DNA of 64,000 bases from assembly GCF_020921035.1 (NCBI RefSeq), contig NC_063157.1, positions 930,001 through 994,000 on the forward strand, in the 5' to 3' direction. The translations under genes and the position numbers were made by a program. Under the pieces are notes generated by a model. That model was not told the DNA's origin, did not search any database, and saw nothing but the letters and a program-made list of their open reading frames with translations. The stretch's first letter is position 1; the number at the start of each line of letters is the position of its first letter. Positions 1-13,400 of this stretch are shown piece by piece. The DNA comes from Rhodamnia argentea. Lineage: Eukaryota; Streptophyta; Magnoliopsida; Myrtales; Myrtaceae.

Positions 1-390
1 AACATCGGCAAGTAAGTCAAATGCGAGTTGGTTTCCCAATTCTACATAGTGATATAATGAAAAAGAAGTTGGTAAGTCAGGCTAATTAACATTGGTAATC
101 TCCAAAAAGTTGGTATATTTAAAGGGTTACTAACCAAGGCAAGTAAAAATCAGTAACTCAATTGCAAAGTTGGTATATCACACAAAGAGAATTAAACGTA
201 GTTTGACAAAAGTTGGTAAATCACTCTCATTTAGGTTGGCAATTTCATGTAAGAGCAAATACATTCAAAGCATTGGCAAGTAGTGCAAATCACAGTCCAT
301 AAGTTAGTACAAGAATTTTTAGTTTGCAAACTACCATGTAAGGTGGGTAAATTTATAGAACTGTTGGTAAATCGGCTACAAGGAAGCTGA
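1..390. repeat. Degenerate AAGTTGGTAA-type repeat array in intron 1 of the left ABCG copy
   Basis: Short units containing AGTTGGTAA or close variants recur every 25-40 bp. The stretch is the left-copy counterpart of 15050-15330 in intron 1 of the complete ABCG gene; both share an AGTTTGACAAAA block followed by a GCATTGGC block in the same order. It therefore lies in intron 1 of the partial transporter gene and was present before the genes were duplicated. The rest of the array lies off the left edge. Confidence 0.65.
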
Positions 391-554
391 AAAAATGGAC
401 ACTCATTTGAATGCTCACTAAATCATTTTATCTTATAAATAAATCAGTATAAATCCAAAATTTCTTTAAAAAATAATATTTAACAAAAGAGTAGAATATT
501 GAAGTAAGTGGATCGTATTTGACTATCAGTAATAATCTAACTAATTATTTAGTA

Positions 555-660
555 ACCCGCCCACACATGGCTGAGATGGTGAGAGTGAGCTTTTCCCTTG
601 TCGCGGGACGCAGGCGTAAGCTGTTGCGGCTGTACGGATTCTCGATTATAAAAAAAAAAA
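555..660 (+). mobile_element. Short poly(A)-tailed retroposon (SINE-like) with perfect 16-bp target duplication
   Basis: A roughly 95-bp GC-richer body ends in a run of A and is flanked by the same 16 bases, AACTAATTATTTAGTA, at 539-554 and 661-676. Body plus A-tail plus perfect target duplication is the signature of LINE-mediated retroposition. The body begins ACCCGCCCACACATGG; a weak A-box-like TGGCTGAGATGG is visible but no convincing tRNA B box, so the SINE class is uncertain. It sits in intron 1 of the left ABCG copy, 24 bp beyond the splice donor (second duplication ends at 676, exon ends at 701). The second ABCG gene lacks it. Confidence 0.8.
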
Positions 661-700
661 AACTAATTATTTAGTATGACATTATTGAAAATTTTGTTAC

Positions 701-1047
701 CTGTCAATGCGGTTCTTGAGCTTCAACAAGAAGCTCTCGTTGTCCTCGTCGGTCACCCTCACCAACCTCTCGACCAACTTCTTCCTCTCCTGGAATCCGA
801 GGTTCAGGATGTCGACCTCGTCTGCTCGACCGTGCGAGGCGGTCAAAATGCCCTTCCTCAGGCGGTCGAACGTGGGGAGCCTCTCAAGGGCAGCCCATTT
901 GAGAGCTTCTTCTTCGTCGTCGTCATCCTCGTCTCCTCGGCGCGACAAGGACCTCGAGAAGACCTCGTCCATCCTGCTGTTCCTCCACATGCCGGAGCTG
1001 CTCGCGCGAAGGCTCTTGCTCGCTCTGTAGACATCTCCTCCCTCCAT
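701..1047 (-). CDS. Exon 1 of a second PDR-type ABCG transporter (gene continues off the left edge)
   Basis: This minus-strand exon starts at ATG 1047 and ends at a GACAG/GTAACA donor. It encodes 115 residues plus two bases and opens [10 protein letters not shown]. It matches exon 1 of the complete gene at 15968-16311 almost residue for residue (about 15 substitutions and one extra Glu in the acidic run) and has the PDR N-terminal hallmarks [19 protein letters not shown] and a closing [10 protein letters not shown]. The split codon phase is identical in both copies. Only exon 1 is in the window, so it cannot be judged whether the gene is intact. The product should be a full-size half-reversed (NBD-TMD-NBD-TMD) plasma-membrane exporter like its neighbour. 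The acidic run and DEDNE motif near the end are intact, so nothing here suggests a pseudogene. Confidence 0.9.
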
Positions 1048-2941
1048 GAATGAATGGATGCGTCCCCGAGATTGATTCTTTTAGGATAGTATAGAAAAGA
1101 TGGGCCACGAATCGAGCATTGTTTCGAGGGGGCTGCGAAAGAACGCGGGGAGGCGAAAAATGTTAATTTTTGGAGAGAGAGATTACAGATTTTGGCCGAC
1201 AATTGGCGGCTTTCGATGTATCAGCTCAACTCTCTATTAATGTAGTTGCATCGGCATTCTGGGTTGAAGATGTAGGGAACGAAAGAACAACGAAACGTAC
1301 TATGGGTGCATTTGTCTCTAGGAAAGAAATACGTTATCTTTAAATATTACAAACCTCCTTCACCACTTTGTAAACTCAAGATAATTTGATCAAGTAGAGG
1401 TGCCAACTGTCATGTCAGGAGATGTATTATCATCTAAAGCACTTGTCTCTTCATTTACATCATTATGGTCAGTTGAATGTCCACAATCGCGATCCAAATA
1501 TGTCCTTTCAGAATCTGTATCAGATGAATCCATAATCTAGATGCATTATCACTTTCGTGTATGAATGAACAAGTTTCGAGAGAAAGGGTTTTCGATCGTG
1601 TGGAATTGGAGATTTCCGATGAATGCATAGTTCACGATTAGCTTGATTAAAGTTGCTCTATGGATTATCAATGAACATGCGCTATTGTTGTGTAGATTCT
1701 ATAGTGGACCGCTCGGCTTGTCTTTTGTTTTGCTTGGGATATAGTGTTAGGTTTTCCATTTAGGGTGGTCGTGACTTTACATTACTGCCTACGAATTAGA
1801 TTATTACAGTACTAGTTATTATATAGCTCCTTCTCTTCGTGAACATAGGTAGAAGTGGCACACACGAAGCGCGATTGCTAAAATTTTGGAGAAGAAAGCG
1901 AGTGATCGACTGCCATTATTTTTATTTTCCTTTTTGTGGATCGTGAAATAGCAACAAATCAAATTGTTTTTTCAGTGAAGGTAGGCCAAGGAGAAGTTAT
2001 CACTTATTGGGAGCTCAGTTCTTGCATTGACACAGCTTCATCGGCGCTCATAAACTTTCTAATTTCCTGATTCGAAACTTTTCAAACTTAAACCTATCTG
2101 CAGTGGCTAAATTTATAGGATAAATTGTCCAATCAATCCTACATCTATTGTACGGATGTGAATTTAGTCATAAACTTTCTAATTTTTCCAAATTTAATCT
2201 TAAACATATGAACGAAATTCCAATGTTGTCCTTCCAATGGACTTTTGCCGAAAATCACAGATCTAGCGGTATGCCATGCAAAACGGCCAACAATGACTGG
2301 ACCGCCACGTCAGCAATTTCCAACGAGAATTGACCAAAATGACTATATTGGAATTTCGCATAGGATTAAATTGACAAAACTGAAAAGTTTAAGACTGAAT
2401 TGACATACATACAAATACGATAAGTAGGGCTTGCGAGCGCACCTCGCAACTACTTGGAGCCCCTCTAGTATGTAATTACTAATTGGTGGGAGGAAGAAGA
2501 GGGTGGCTAAATAGAGACCATAGATGATGGACCACAATAACTGTGGCAAAAACTTGTAAACAATGCACCTTCCGATTCCACATCATGTCGAAGCGCTTTG
2601 CTAATCGATCCGTCGACACCAACATTGTCCAGCTTATTATATGCATTCTTTAGTTATAACTCAAGTGAATTGGCGATTTTTTTCTTTTGTCAAAAGAAAA
2701 TTTTCATTCATTAATCAGCATAATAACTAAGAGAGTTATATAGAATGCTTTCAAGCTCCCAAATAACTACGGAAAATTAAAAACACCATAAAACAAATAA
2801 CAAAGCATATTCTGCAGCTGGAAACACACTCTCATTCTCCAAAAATAAATTTACCACCATAAAATTTCGGCGGCCGGCGGCGATTCTTGTTTAGAAGTAA
2901 AGAAAAAACCCCATTTTTACGTATTGTGAAGTGGTCGTTTA
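1048..2941. other. Upstream region of the left ABCG copy, homologous to DNA upstream of the right copy
   Basis: There is no gene here. Blocks at about 1190-1310, 1970-2060 and 2440-2670 match blocks at about 16420-16840, 18030-18110 and 18960-19190 upstream of the complete ABCG gene. A shared landmark is GCTTTGCTAATCGATCC near 2599 and 19125. The tandem duplication therefore included promoter and far-upstream DNA. A worn inverted-repeat element with TAAACTTT-type arms lies at about 2110-2420. No clear TATA box could be chosen. Confidence 0.6.
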
Positions 2942-3416
2942 CGGAAAAAGTACCAAAAAATCATCAAACATATTGCATTGGTACCTATTCGGTTTTAAAC
3001 CTTTCAATTAGACAAATTTATTCCTAAACCTTTTGCATTTATGCTCATGTAGTCCAACCTTGGCTGAAAATTGATGATGTGGATGACAGCCGTTTTACGT
3101 GACACAACCCATAGAGACATAGGAATTTTTTGAAATTTTTCCTTTTTCCGTTTTCTTTCTTTTTTTATTTTTATTTTTTTTTAACTGTAATCGGAGGCCG
3201 ACGGGGGCCCTTAACAATAGAAATTTAAAAAAAAATCAATAATTTTCCACTTAAGCGTCGGCCATCTAGCCAGTGTCCACATCATCAATTTTTCGTTAAG
3301 AATGGGTTACATTGGTAAATTATCAAAGATATAGAACTAAATTGGTTAAGTTGAAAGGTTTAGAACTTGATTGGCTCAAGTGCAATACTTTTAGAAGTTT
3401 TTGGGTAATTTTCCCT
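2942..3416. mobile_element. Fold-back TIR element, family A
   Basis: The left arm carries repeats of the type CCTAAACCTTTT and the right arm the inverse, AAAGGTTTAGAAC, ending in GGTAATTTTCCCT. The centre is GC-richer, with a short CGGAGGCCGACGGGGGCCC core. The same architecture occurs at 16456, 18148, 24637, 31016 and 40236: ends AGGGAAAATT, arms made of 30-40 bp tandem units, GC-rich core. No coding capacity is visible, so it is probably a non-autonomous DNA transposon of MULE type. Confidence 0.65.
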
Positions 3417-3639
3417 GTTTGAAATTGGAACTATTTTCGTTGTGATTCTCAAACTTGAAATTTGGGAAACCGAGTCCTTGTATTTGTACGATTTATCTAA
3501 TCAAGGCCTCTGATCTATTGTCTCAACAAATTGGCTATATCCAAATATCGTACCTAGCGCCACCTACTTTCTGTTTATATTTCAGCCTTTTCCTATTTAT
3601 TAAACTCCAGAAGCTAGAAATAAAGTTAAAAAGTTAAAT

Positions 3640-3930
3640 TTTTTTTGTGACCAAGTTAGTGGACAAGATTTGTTTATTCCTCAATTACATTGTTGATAGT
3701 TTCCATGAGAAAGAATGCAACCTCTCCAATAAGATCGAGTATGTCATGCCTTTCATAAATAGAAAACATAAAGAGATAGGTCCAAACGACCGTAAAATTA
3801 ATCTTTCGACATTAATATGGTTCAACTCAAAAAATCAAAGCTTGTATGAAAGCAACAACAAATCAGCGTGTGGTGAATTATATATATATCATGTTGATTG
3901 TTCTAATAATCATAAAGACCAAAAAAGATG
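3640..3930. repeat. Dispersed block R1 (CCATGAGAAAGAATGCA landmark)
   Basis: This block is homologous to 20040-20240, to part of 25600-25740 and to 30790-30980. All copies carry TTCCATGAGAAAGAATGCA or a close variant, then a CTTTCA(C/T)AAA stretch, then a GACCGT(G/A)AA stretch and a CAAAAAAT(C/A) stretch in the same order. It lies at matching distances upstream of both ABCG copies and at the head of the three tandem units further right, so it links the two duplicated systems. The 94-codon ORF across it is not conserved in the other copies and is not called as a gene. Confidence 0.6.
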
Positions 3931-6204
3931 AAAAAAGAAATAGAAAGATACCATATATTTTGTTGATTTAGGAAAAGTTATGACTTTATTATGGAAAGTT
4001 GAGGGACTAGATTTTTAAGGACTAGATTGAACATTTAGCAATAATTCAAGGGCCACATTGTACAATCAAAAATTTCAAACATGGCATTGGCCCTTGTACC
4101 AAAGTTTAGGTATTATTTATGTCAATGTCCCAAAAATAAATGCTATTTTCACAACTATGATAGATTAATCCAATGAAACTGAATATTTCAATGATGTTAT
4201 GTTATAACTTATTAGTCGATCGACTAATAATAATTTTGTATTATTACGTTCACCTCAGGGGAGTGCCAACTCAAAGGAAGATCTAAAGCAATTTGCAAAT
4301 AATAATAATAATAATAATTTATCGATCTTACTACCATCGCAAATTACAAAAAAGGAAATGGTAAAAATTATCTCAAAAGTTAAAATAAAAAGATGACGAA
4401 TCACCAAAATGAATTATGGCTTTCAATAATTATTTGAACTTAAATATTATTGAAGGGCACATACGAGAATGTTAGGCAAAAGAAATTGCACATAAGAGAT
4501 GTGGAGTAAAGTGGAGCAGTGAATCAATCGTAGTTGCCTTACAATTTATTGGTTTAAGTTTTGAATGAAAGTGAGTTTGATTGAATATGTTGACTAGAGG
4601 TATTAGGCTTTAGTAGATTCTCCCAACACCATCATAGATCATTCATCCCTCCATCTGGCAATCTATCTATTCTCATCATTATTTCTATTAGAAAGTTTAA
4701 ATTTGATGTCTCCCATGTAATTGGAAATAAGTTAGGAGTTCACCATTTAAATTGTCGAAGTACTTGTAACGAAAATGTAATGTCGTATCTTAACTACTTC
4801 CTCTCTTACTCAAATGCAATTTGCACTAAATGATGATACTTACATTTTACATCTCAAATTGAAAAAAGAAGAGAAAAAAACTAATCCCCAATGCTAAGAA
4901 GATCACATAACCAAACATCAATGCCTCACATCATACATAATGGATGTACGTAGGGATTTCTTAATTGGCAATAAATCGTGGAACAATAATATTGTTTCAA
5001 TAAAAATTGACATCATAAAAAATAAGCAAAAAAGTGAAATTTCCAGCATAAATTTTATAAAATATATAGGCATGAATGAGAGTACAATTAGAAAATAAGA
5101 AATCATGGGAAAATCATCCAAACATGCATACATACATGCATTAATACATGAACACATATGTATATGTATATAGAATATGCTATGTAAGGGAGTTTTTTTT
5201 TTTTTTTTGGTCGGAAATGTAAGGGAGTTGAATAGTTATATTTTAATTAAGGTCTCAAATATTTGCTGAAAATTGCTGAAAAATTATGTTTACTAAAACT
5301 CCTTCTCTAGCTTTTCTAATCAAGTCGGTCCAACACCAACCGATAAATCCAGCTGATGTGGCCACCTGCTCTGATGTGGATGATTTTTTTTTTTTTTCCA
5401 ACATGGATGACCACATAGGCGCTACATCATACTTCAACGTTGTTCACCTTGGTTATATTTCTTGACAATGATACCCATGTAACTGTTGACATTGGATAAA
5501 TTTTATCCACATTAATATTCTGACTTAGTTCGATGGCCACATCAACTGGATTTAGCTGGAATTAAGGTCGGAGAGACTTGATTAGAAAACTTGAGAAAAT
5601 AGAAGGACTTAGTTAGGCAAACTAAAAAAGTACGAGCACTCGATTAGAAAAAGTGTCAAAGTAAAGGGATTGAAAGCTGCATTCTGTTTCTTTTTCTACT
5701 TGCCGTTATATGGTTTCTTATAGCGTCTGTTATTATGCTAAATGTTCTATTTCAAATGACAAAATGAATTTCTCTCTTTGAAACCTATTTTATTGTACAT
5801 TTTTTCTCTTACCACACGGCATGTCATGCCTAATATAGTCAATTCTACTTAAACTTAGGTGTTCTGAAATATTCTTCACTTAAAATTTTCTTTGTAAAAT
5901 TAAAATCTTCTTTCAATCACATTGTCAATGGTTGTATAATTTTATGGTATGATGACCAACTGTCTTAAAAATTTAAATTGTTAAATGAACGTGGAATTTA
6001 ATATTTAATTATTCTAACAGCTGTACACCCGCCTATTTCATTACCGATGTATAATAAAATCGCACCATAATTGTCCATTTGTGTTTAAATTGAGCTAAGC
6101 ATTTTTTCTTTAAATTTTTACTTTTCTGTTTAATGTACAAAGTCGCTTTGATCATAATAAAAATAGATTGTTTAGGATGCAAATGACAACCATTCTCTTT
6201 CTAG
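3931..6204. other. AT-rich spacer with one small fold-back
   Basis: I see no gene, RNA or clear transposon apart from the inverted repeat at 5299-5610, a (AAT)n run near 4300 and poly-T tracts near 5195 and 5390. The stretch at 3990-4120 has fold-back-like arms (GGGCCACATTGTACAAT) too worn to delimit. Confidence 0.5.
5299..5610. mobile_element. Fold-back element with about 65-bp arms
   Basis: The left arm contains TTTTCTAATCAAGTC and later AAATCCAGCTGATGTGGCC. The right arm carries their inverses in reverse order, GGCCACATCAACTGGATTT and GACTTGATTAGAAAA. The arms are separated by a poly-T-containing loop. No target duplication was identified and there is no coding potential. Confidence 0.6.
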
Positions 6205-6783
6205 GCTCTATTTCTATCCGTAAATAGATTTTTCTATTTCAATTCCCTAGATGAGTTTCTAAGTAGAGACACATGCTTGATAACTGCATAAAATTTCTAT
6301 TCCCAATACAAAAATTCGTTTGATAACAACATAAAACTTCTATGCTGCCAGCCACTGGGCCTCGGCCGGCGATTGGTGGACGGAGATCGGAGATTGACAA
6401 TGAGCGACTAGCGATCGGCGAATTGCGACCAACTGTCGATGAAACAAAGACGACGATCGGCGGTCGACGGATGTCGAACTGCTGCCGGAGAATGTCGAAC
6501 TATAGCCAGTGGCAAGGACGCAAGAGAGATTACTGGCGGCGGGTGGACTGCGACAGCAAGTAAAGACACGAGAGAGAGGGAGTGAGTAATGATAAAAATT
6601 CTTATCTTTCTTTTTGTTCCGGAAAAAGAAAAGTAGATAATATCTACTTTTTTATTCATGTTCCAAATTTATTTCTGGGCCAAAAATTTGTCCTGAAAAT
6701 AGAAAAATGAAATTGCGTTGCCAAATCTGTTCCAAACCTGTTCCCCATAACAAAAAAAAATAGAGAAACAGAGAAATAGAACT
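6205..6783. mobile_element. Inverted-repeat element with GC-rich core
   Basis: The ends read inward as CTCTATTTCTATCCG on the left and TTCTATTTCTCTGTTTC on the complement at the right. Inside are CGTTTGATAACAAC and GGCAACGCAATTTC, the kind of motifs seen at the ends of plant inverted-repeat elements. The core at 6345-6570 is GC-rich, with GATCGGCG repeats. The ORFs across the core in both strands look like products of base composition. No target duplication was found. Confidence 0.55.
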
Positions 6784-6959
6784 TTTGGCGTGCATGGGGA
6801 GGGCTCTTTCGAATTCAAAAGAGGTATGCAATATAAGCGATAGCGCCCCGCTTCCCAACGGTCGAATTGTCCATCTTCATCCCTCCCGCTATCTCCCTCC
6901 AAAATAAAAAGAAAATCAAGAAACAGAGGAAACTGAAAATCTACCAGAAATTCATCAGC

Positions 6960-7055
6960 ATGGACGTTACCGAGAGTCCCTCCTCTTCTTCCGCTAAAAG
7001 ATCTCTCACCCTCTGTATCTTGTTTAGGTTAAAGGGGAAAACAAGAGTTGATTGA
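6960..7055 (+). pseudogene. Possible orphan 5' gene fragment (31 codons)
   Basis: A leader-like segment with ATATAAGCG at about 6832, a pyrimidine-rich stretch and an A-rich leader precedes an ATG at 6960. The ORF opens MDVTESPSSSSAKRSLTL and stops after 31 codons without resembling any family I know. The composition shift (TCCTCTTCTTCCGC) looks like a genuine N-terminal exon whose remainder has been lost, just beyond the 3' end of the ABCG gene. It could equally be chance. Confidence 0.25.
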
Positions 7056-7432
7056 ACTAGCGATAACGAAAGCATGTCCAATTGTGTTGCGGCTAAAGAA
7101 ATGGAGTTCATACAATCAGAAATGACAGATTATATAATCCTGGTCTTGTCCGGTCTTTTGTTTCCCCTTAAATGTTTCGTTCTCGTGAACATGAACATCC
7201 ATAATCTTACTCGATATCACCAAATTTTGCACGAACAGATCCGGTTGAGCAATGGATATAGGGAATGACAGACTCTGTGATCAGTTGCCCTTCATTAAAA
7301 TCAGTAGTTCAAACTGGAAACGATCTCTGCAAGTATCCCGTTCGTGACATGGGTGCTGAATTGGTGCCTCTTCCCTCGGCGATGGGAATGCTATTAGCTG
7401 TGCCATATGTCATTACAAATAGTACAAGACTT

Positions 7433-10400
7433 TTATCGCCTCTGGAAATTGAGCACCTTGATGGAAACGGCAAAAACGCAACTGAAGAGTATGGGGAACG
7501 TGACCATCACGCCGGCGGCCGCTCCCAGGAAGTCATGCCTGAAACCCAAGTAATCTTTGATGTATTGTTTCACTGAGCCGCCATAGTCCTCGAGCATATC
7601 CTCCACATCGCCGTACTGCGAGGCCACCAACCCGTATAAAGTCCAAGCAACGGGGCATGCCCAGTAGTACCATCTCCACCAAACAGGTATCCTCTGTTAA
7701 ATATGTAGCATGAGTGGGTAGTCTCTCATTGTCAGGCATCACTATCGTGTTGGAAAAAGAGAGAAGAAAATCAGCAAAATCGCCGAAATGGTTGCTAGAT
7801 AGCACTTACGGGTCGTGGCACTAGGAACCCCGAGAAGAGGCTCCATAAACAGTAGAATGCAAAGGAGACGATGCCGGCGATATGATGGTTCGGGGTCAAG
7901 CCTACTGCCATAATGCCGAAGAAGGTGAAACACAGCATGGTGAAGAACATGAAGAACATAAACCAGAAGAATTTCTCAGCTTTCCATTCGAACCCAATCA
8001 TCGGATAAACTATGAAGATGTACGTTATTGTTTGTGCCAGGATGTAGGGTACTTCGATCAGGACCTACAATATTGGGATTCAAACCACATAAGAAACATT
8101 TAATTAGAGCACAGATTTGTAAGAGAAGATCAGGATCATTACGAAGCGAAATTTTACTTGTGCCAGAGCATATGGCAGGGCCGAGTACATGCCGGCAGCT
8201 TGCTCTCTATAAAAAACTATTCTTTCCACTGATACAACCGGTTGCACGGGAGATGCATTTTGGACCCCAAGGAAGATGGCGGTAGAATACATTGAGCCCA
8301 TTGCATTAATCAAGTCTATTTGTCGGTTCCTGCAAGAATCGAAGGTTTCCGAACACACATCAGTTCGATGGTACGAGGGCTAAAAACTTTACGTGTCTAG
8401 ACAGGGCTTACGTTTTAGATCCGACATCCCAGTACATACTCCCAAACATTAAGGCTACGAAGACGGTGAAGACTTGCCGAACAGCTGTATAGTTTGTGTT
8501 GCGCCAGTAAGACCAATGTTGTTTCCATAAGCAAGCGACTAATTGGGTGAAAGTTGACTGTGAATACTTAGTTGGGAAGTAGAGATCCTTGGAATTAGGA
8601 GGCGGTACGCTCAATTCTTCGATCAAAGCCTTGTTTCTCCTGGAAAATTGCAGGATGTGTCAATCTAACTCTCTGTGATCTATGTGAGTGTGCCTCTCAT
8701 GGTCACTAACAAGGCTAAAATTTGGTCGTTTCAGAATGCAGTGAACCCACCTGTACAAGTCCGAATTCTTGTATAAAGTAGCAAAATCAATCCCCAGAGC
8801 AAGTTCTTGTGCTGGTGTCGTGACTTCGAGCATCCAAGTCGCTGGATTATAACCATCTTTGATTTTGCTAACTCCTTGGATACCCTTCATATGAAGGTAT
8901 CGCTTCTCGGTGATTCAAGTAACTTTGTGAAAAAGGGAAATTGAAACCGTACCAGCCGAGTAGGGGTGTACCTCAAAGTACTTGATCAGATGACAAGAAT
9001 AACGTCCCAACGGACCGGCATATATTTCTTGCCCGCCTCGTTTCAATAGGAGAAGCTACGGCACAAGTAAAAGTACATGGCTCATGTATCCATATCATTA
9101 TGAACAAGTTCTTGTACTTAGGATGTGTTGACATTACTCACCTCATCAAAAGCTTCAAATATGTCCACGCTCGGCTGGTGGATCGTGCACACAATAGTTC
9201 GTCCTGTGTCCACTATATTCCTTACTGTTCTCATGACAATAGCGGCAGCTCTTGCATCGAGCCCAGAGGTTGGCTCGTCCATGAAAATAATAGAGGGGTT
9301 CGCTACGAGTTCGACGGCTATGGTTAGCCTCTTGCGTTGCTCGGTTGAAAGACCATTGACACCAGGCAATCCAACCAAGGCTTGTCGCAGTGGATTTAGT
9401 TCCACAAGCTCCATGACTTCCCCAACGAACATCTGTAACATTATTTTCCAAAATACAAGTGATATGATGGATAAGAATGACTCTTGATGACGGCTTCACG
9501 TCTAGCTAGACAAAATGAACCAAATCCTAGTGAAGATGATAAACCCAAATTCACCAAAAAGAGCCATCAGTTCGGACTTTTACAGAAGCGAGAACTCGAA
9601 GAGTTTATTCAAGTGAAAAAAGACAACTACGGTAAAAAGCAGATAATGGCTACAGAAGCCAACCTTTCTGGTTTCATCGTCGATGTCAGCAGGTAAACGT
9701 AACCATGCAGAGTAAACCAATGACTCGTAGACCGTAACATGCGGTGAATGGATATCGTTTTGTTCACAGTAGCCGGAAATCCGAGCAAATGTGTCTTGCT
9801 TCTTTGGATACCCGGAAATCATGATGTTTCCTTCTATGTATCCTCCAGTTTTTCTGCCAGCCAGCACATCCATCAAAGTAGTTTTACCGGCACCGCTGAC
9901 GCCCATCAAAGCTGTAAGAACACCAGGCCTAAAAGCACCACTTACACCCTTTAAGAGCACCAATTTATCCTCAACAACACCTTGACTCTTCATTTCCTGC
10001 CAATATAAGCGAACGACGAATTAGTTAGCTTACATTTGAGATGGCGATACATGGTATGCTTCTATCAGGAGGAAATACCATCTTCAGAATTCTCATGGTT
10101 CAACTTGAACCATGTTACCTGTGGCATATCAACTGAATACACGATTTCATCGAAAGTGATAGAGTGTTGCTCAAATGGCAGGACCATTCCTCTTCTCCTA
10201 TTAGTCACGGTGGCCATCTGGGGACTTGTAGATGAGGATCTGGCTAAACTCACTGCAAATCAGAAAAGACAACATTGGTTAAGATATAATGTAAGTCCTT
10301 GAATAAAGGAGTCGCTATTTTCATTCTCCACTATTAGTCGTTTGTTCATCACCCATCACCTAGACGGTAAAGGCTAAAAGAAACAATGGGACTTTTACCT

Positions 10401-13400
10401 GGTACTTGTTGGTGACTAGAACCCCGAGACGACAACTGAATCGATCCTCCTTCTCTATTGTCATTTTCATTGCTTTGATCATCTCCTGATTTTACGGTCT
10501 GAGATCGGCCAAAGGCTGCAAAATCGCTTACGGAACTTAGGCTAGCTCTAATGGACAGAAACCTAGAGAAGAAGAAACTGAAATCCACTTACGGTCGAGG
10601 AAAGTGAGAGCCAGTGGGAACGTGAGGTTGAAGAGCAAAGTGTATCCAAACTCCGCCCCGACTCCTATCCAATACCAGTAGGCATCGGGGAAAATTCCAC
10701 GCGACTTCAACGATTGAACTCCTAGCGTTTCATTTGAACTTGAATTGAAGGGAACCTATCACATGGCATACGTAGCAGGATTCAGTTGGTCAGAAAACTA
10801 TATTCCTAGAGAAATATGAAATACTGGCATCAAGCGATTACAAGGCTTCACCTTGTCCCAGTTTGATGACAAGAACTCATTAGTAGCTAGCGCATTCTGC
10901 CCGTACATTAAGGGCGATACCCAGTAAGCCCAAATCCACCATTTCTTTATATCCTCTGCCATTCATATACAGAAGGGAAATCAGCACTCCTTTTGACGAT
11001 GGAAGGGCGAGGGAGAAAAAGATTTTGAATTCTCCTGTACACTATACCTCTTGAAAGAACAACACCACTTGATGCGAAGAGAACGAGCAAAGAAAATGTC
11101 CCGAATGTGTTGGCAACAATCATGTTTCTACCCACTGCGCCAATTGTCCGAAATAACGCTGATGACATCTGCTGGACGAGCACAAGCAAAAGGTACTGCC
11201 TGAACAACCTGCAAACGCGACACACACTTCATACATGGAAACAGCAGAAATCTTACTAATGCGAGGTTGGATTTGCCATCTTCAGCAGTGGAATTATCCC
11301 CTTTCTTTCTCACCTCCCAACATACGGATCGAATCCGATGACATAGTAGGAGATGAACACCCAAGCCGCGACCTCCATGAAGGTGATAGGGATCTTTATA
11401 ATCCAAATAGGAAGGGCATATGCCCACGCCGGGTAAAAGAGGAGATCTCTTTGCTTGTAAAATACCGGAAGCTTGACAATTGTCATGGTAATCTCCACCA
11501 TTCCATTGAACATGATCATAACGAGAGTGAAGAACAACGCACCAATATAAATCCCTCCATCGGTTGTGGTATCACGAGGCATCTTAGTCCGAAAGAAGAC
11601 CGTCATCGTAATACACGCGATAAGTATGAGCTGATAAATGAGTTGTATCGTGTTAGTACATTAGCTAGTTCAAGTTTGAAATGAGAATTGAAGTCAGCAT
11701 TTACCTGAGAGATCTTGAAAATGTAGACGAAGGAGTTTCTGTACATAAGCAAGTATTCTCTTGAAGCGCAAGCTCGAAGCAAATCCTTCACTCCCACACC
11801 ATATTTTTTGGTTGTCAATGCAGCAGGGTGGTTCTTGCTTCGATCGAAAGGAGTGGAAAGCTCGTCCCCGAGTTTCCTTCCCAAGTGAAACGAATGGAAT
11901 GCCTCTGCGAATTCCCGAACTGTGACTAAAGTGTATGGCTCATCTTTACGTGCCCAATATTGCTGCTGATCTTTTCGCGACGTTACCTATCAATAGAAAC
12001 GTATATGTGTCATTGCAGGGCACTCTGCCTTGAGAATACTTTCGATCTCCTAAAAGCTGCAGGGTGGAAAATTGTTATGTTTCGACTCACTTCTTGCAAG
12101 AAGTCGGCAACACCCTTCCTCTCGGGGCATTTGAATCCCATGGATTCGAAGAAATCTAGGACGAGGTCACGAGGACCCTGGTACACGATCTGGCCATCAG
12201 ATAGCAGAATAATGTCATCAAACATGTCGTATGTCTCTGGAGCTGGCTGGAGAAGGGAGATGACGGTAGTCCCATTGAAAATGTGATTGAATTGCTTCAG
12301 GGACTTCACTATTTGGTACGTGGTCGAGCTATCGAGCCCAGTAGATATCTCGTCCATGAAGAACACCGTCGCGGGCCCGACCAGCATCTCACCTGGAAAA
12401 TACGGGTCAGTGATTAGACCAGAGAGCGGAACATTTAACATTAATTTCGTGGTATCAACAACTATCGAAGTTGCTTCTAACCCGTGGTCACACGCTTCCT
12501 TTGTCCTCCGGAAATACCCCTGATCATTTCATCTCCAACCATGGTATCTGCACAACCTTCTAGCCCCAAAATCTGTGGAAAAAGGACATGGTCATTCAAC
12601 ATTAACTACTGCAAAATTGCTTATATGACTACTTTTTGTGGTTCTTGTCAAAGATTACCTTAAGAACATAATCTGTGACAACACTAGCTTCCTGACCTGG
12701 TATTGCTGCTGCCTGAGGGATTTTACACCACAAAAGCTCTACTTGAGAAGACCCCAAAAGCAAACTCAACAGTGTTTTTGGATTCAAAAATCATTTGTCC
12801 CCTGTCGAGTTTTCTTATGCATAATCTGTTTCATTTCATTGTTTGATTTGGGAAAGGGTAGAAAAGCAACTACTAGCTTCCCTTCTTTGATTACCTTCAT
12901 GTAGATGTCAATATCAGGATCTGGTTTTATATTTGCTGCTTTCTCTCTTCTTGATAACTCTGCCAACATATCTACAGAATGCAACAAAAGGATCCACCTT
13001 TTTCTCATTCTAGAGATCGCTCAAATACAAACCCAACCATGAAATGATAAGAGAAGAAAGATTTCTAAGTACCATATCGAGTTCCGACCCCCTGACATCT
13101 CGCGGAGAAGGCCAGAGTTTCTCTTACTGTCATTTCTCCAATGTGAAGATCATGTTGACTTATGTAAGCAGCAGTTCTTTGGGGCACAAACTCATTGAAG
13201 CTATGTCCATTGTAAGTAACCTTTCCAGTCGTCTAAGTAACAGGATTCGTATTTTAGTGAATTTTGAAACAAAGAATTAGTTTCAGCAGCTAAACGTAGG
13301 AAATCCGGAAAAAACAAAAAGAAGGCGAGAAATTAAATGAGAAATTATGTGAATTTACCTTCAGTTTGGGGTCAAGCTTGCCAGCCAAAGCTAACAAGAG

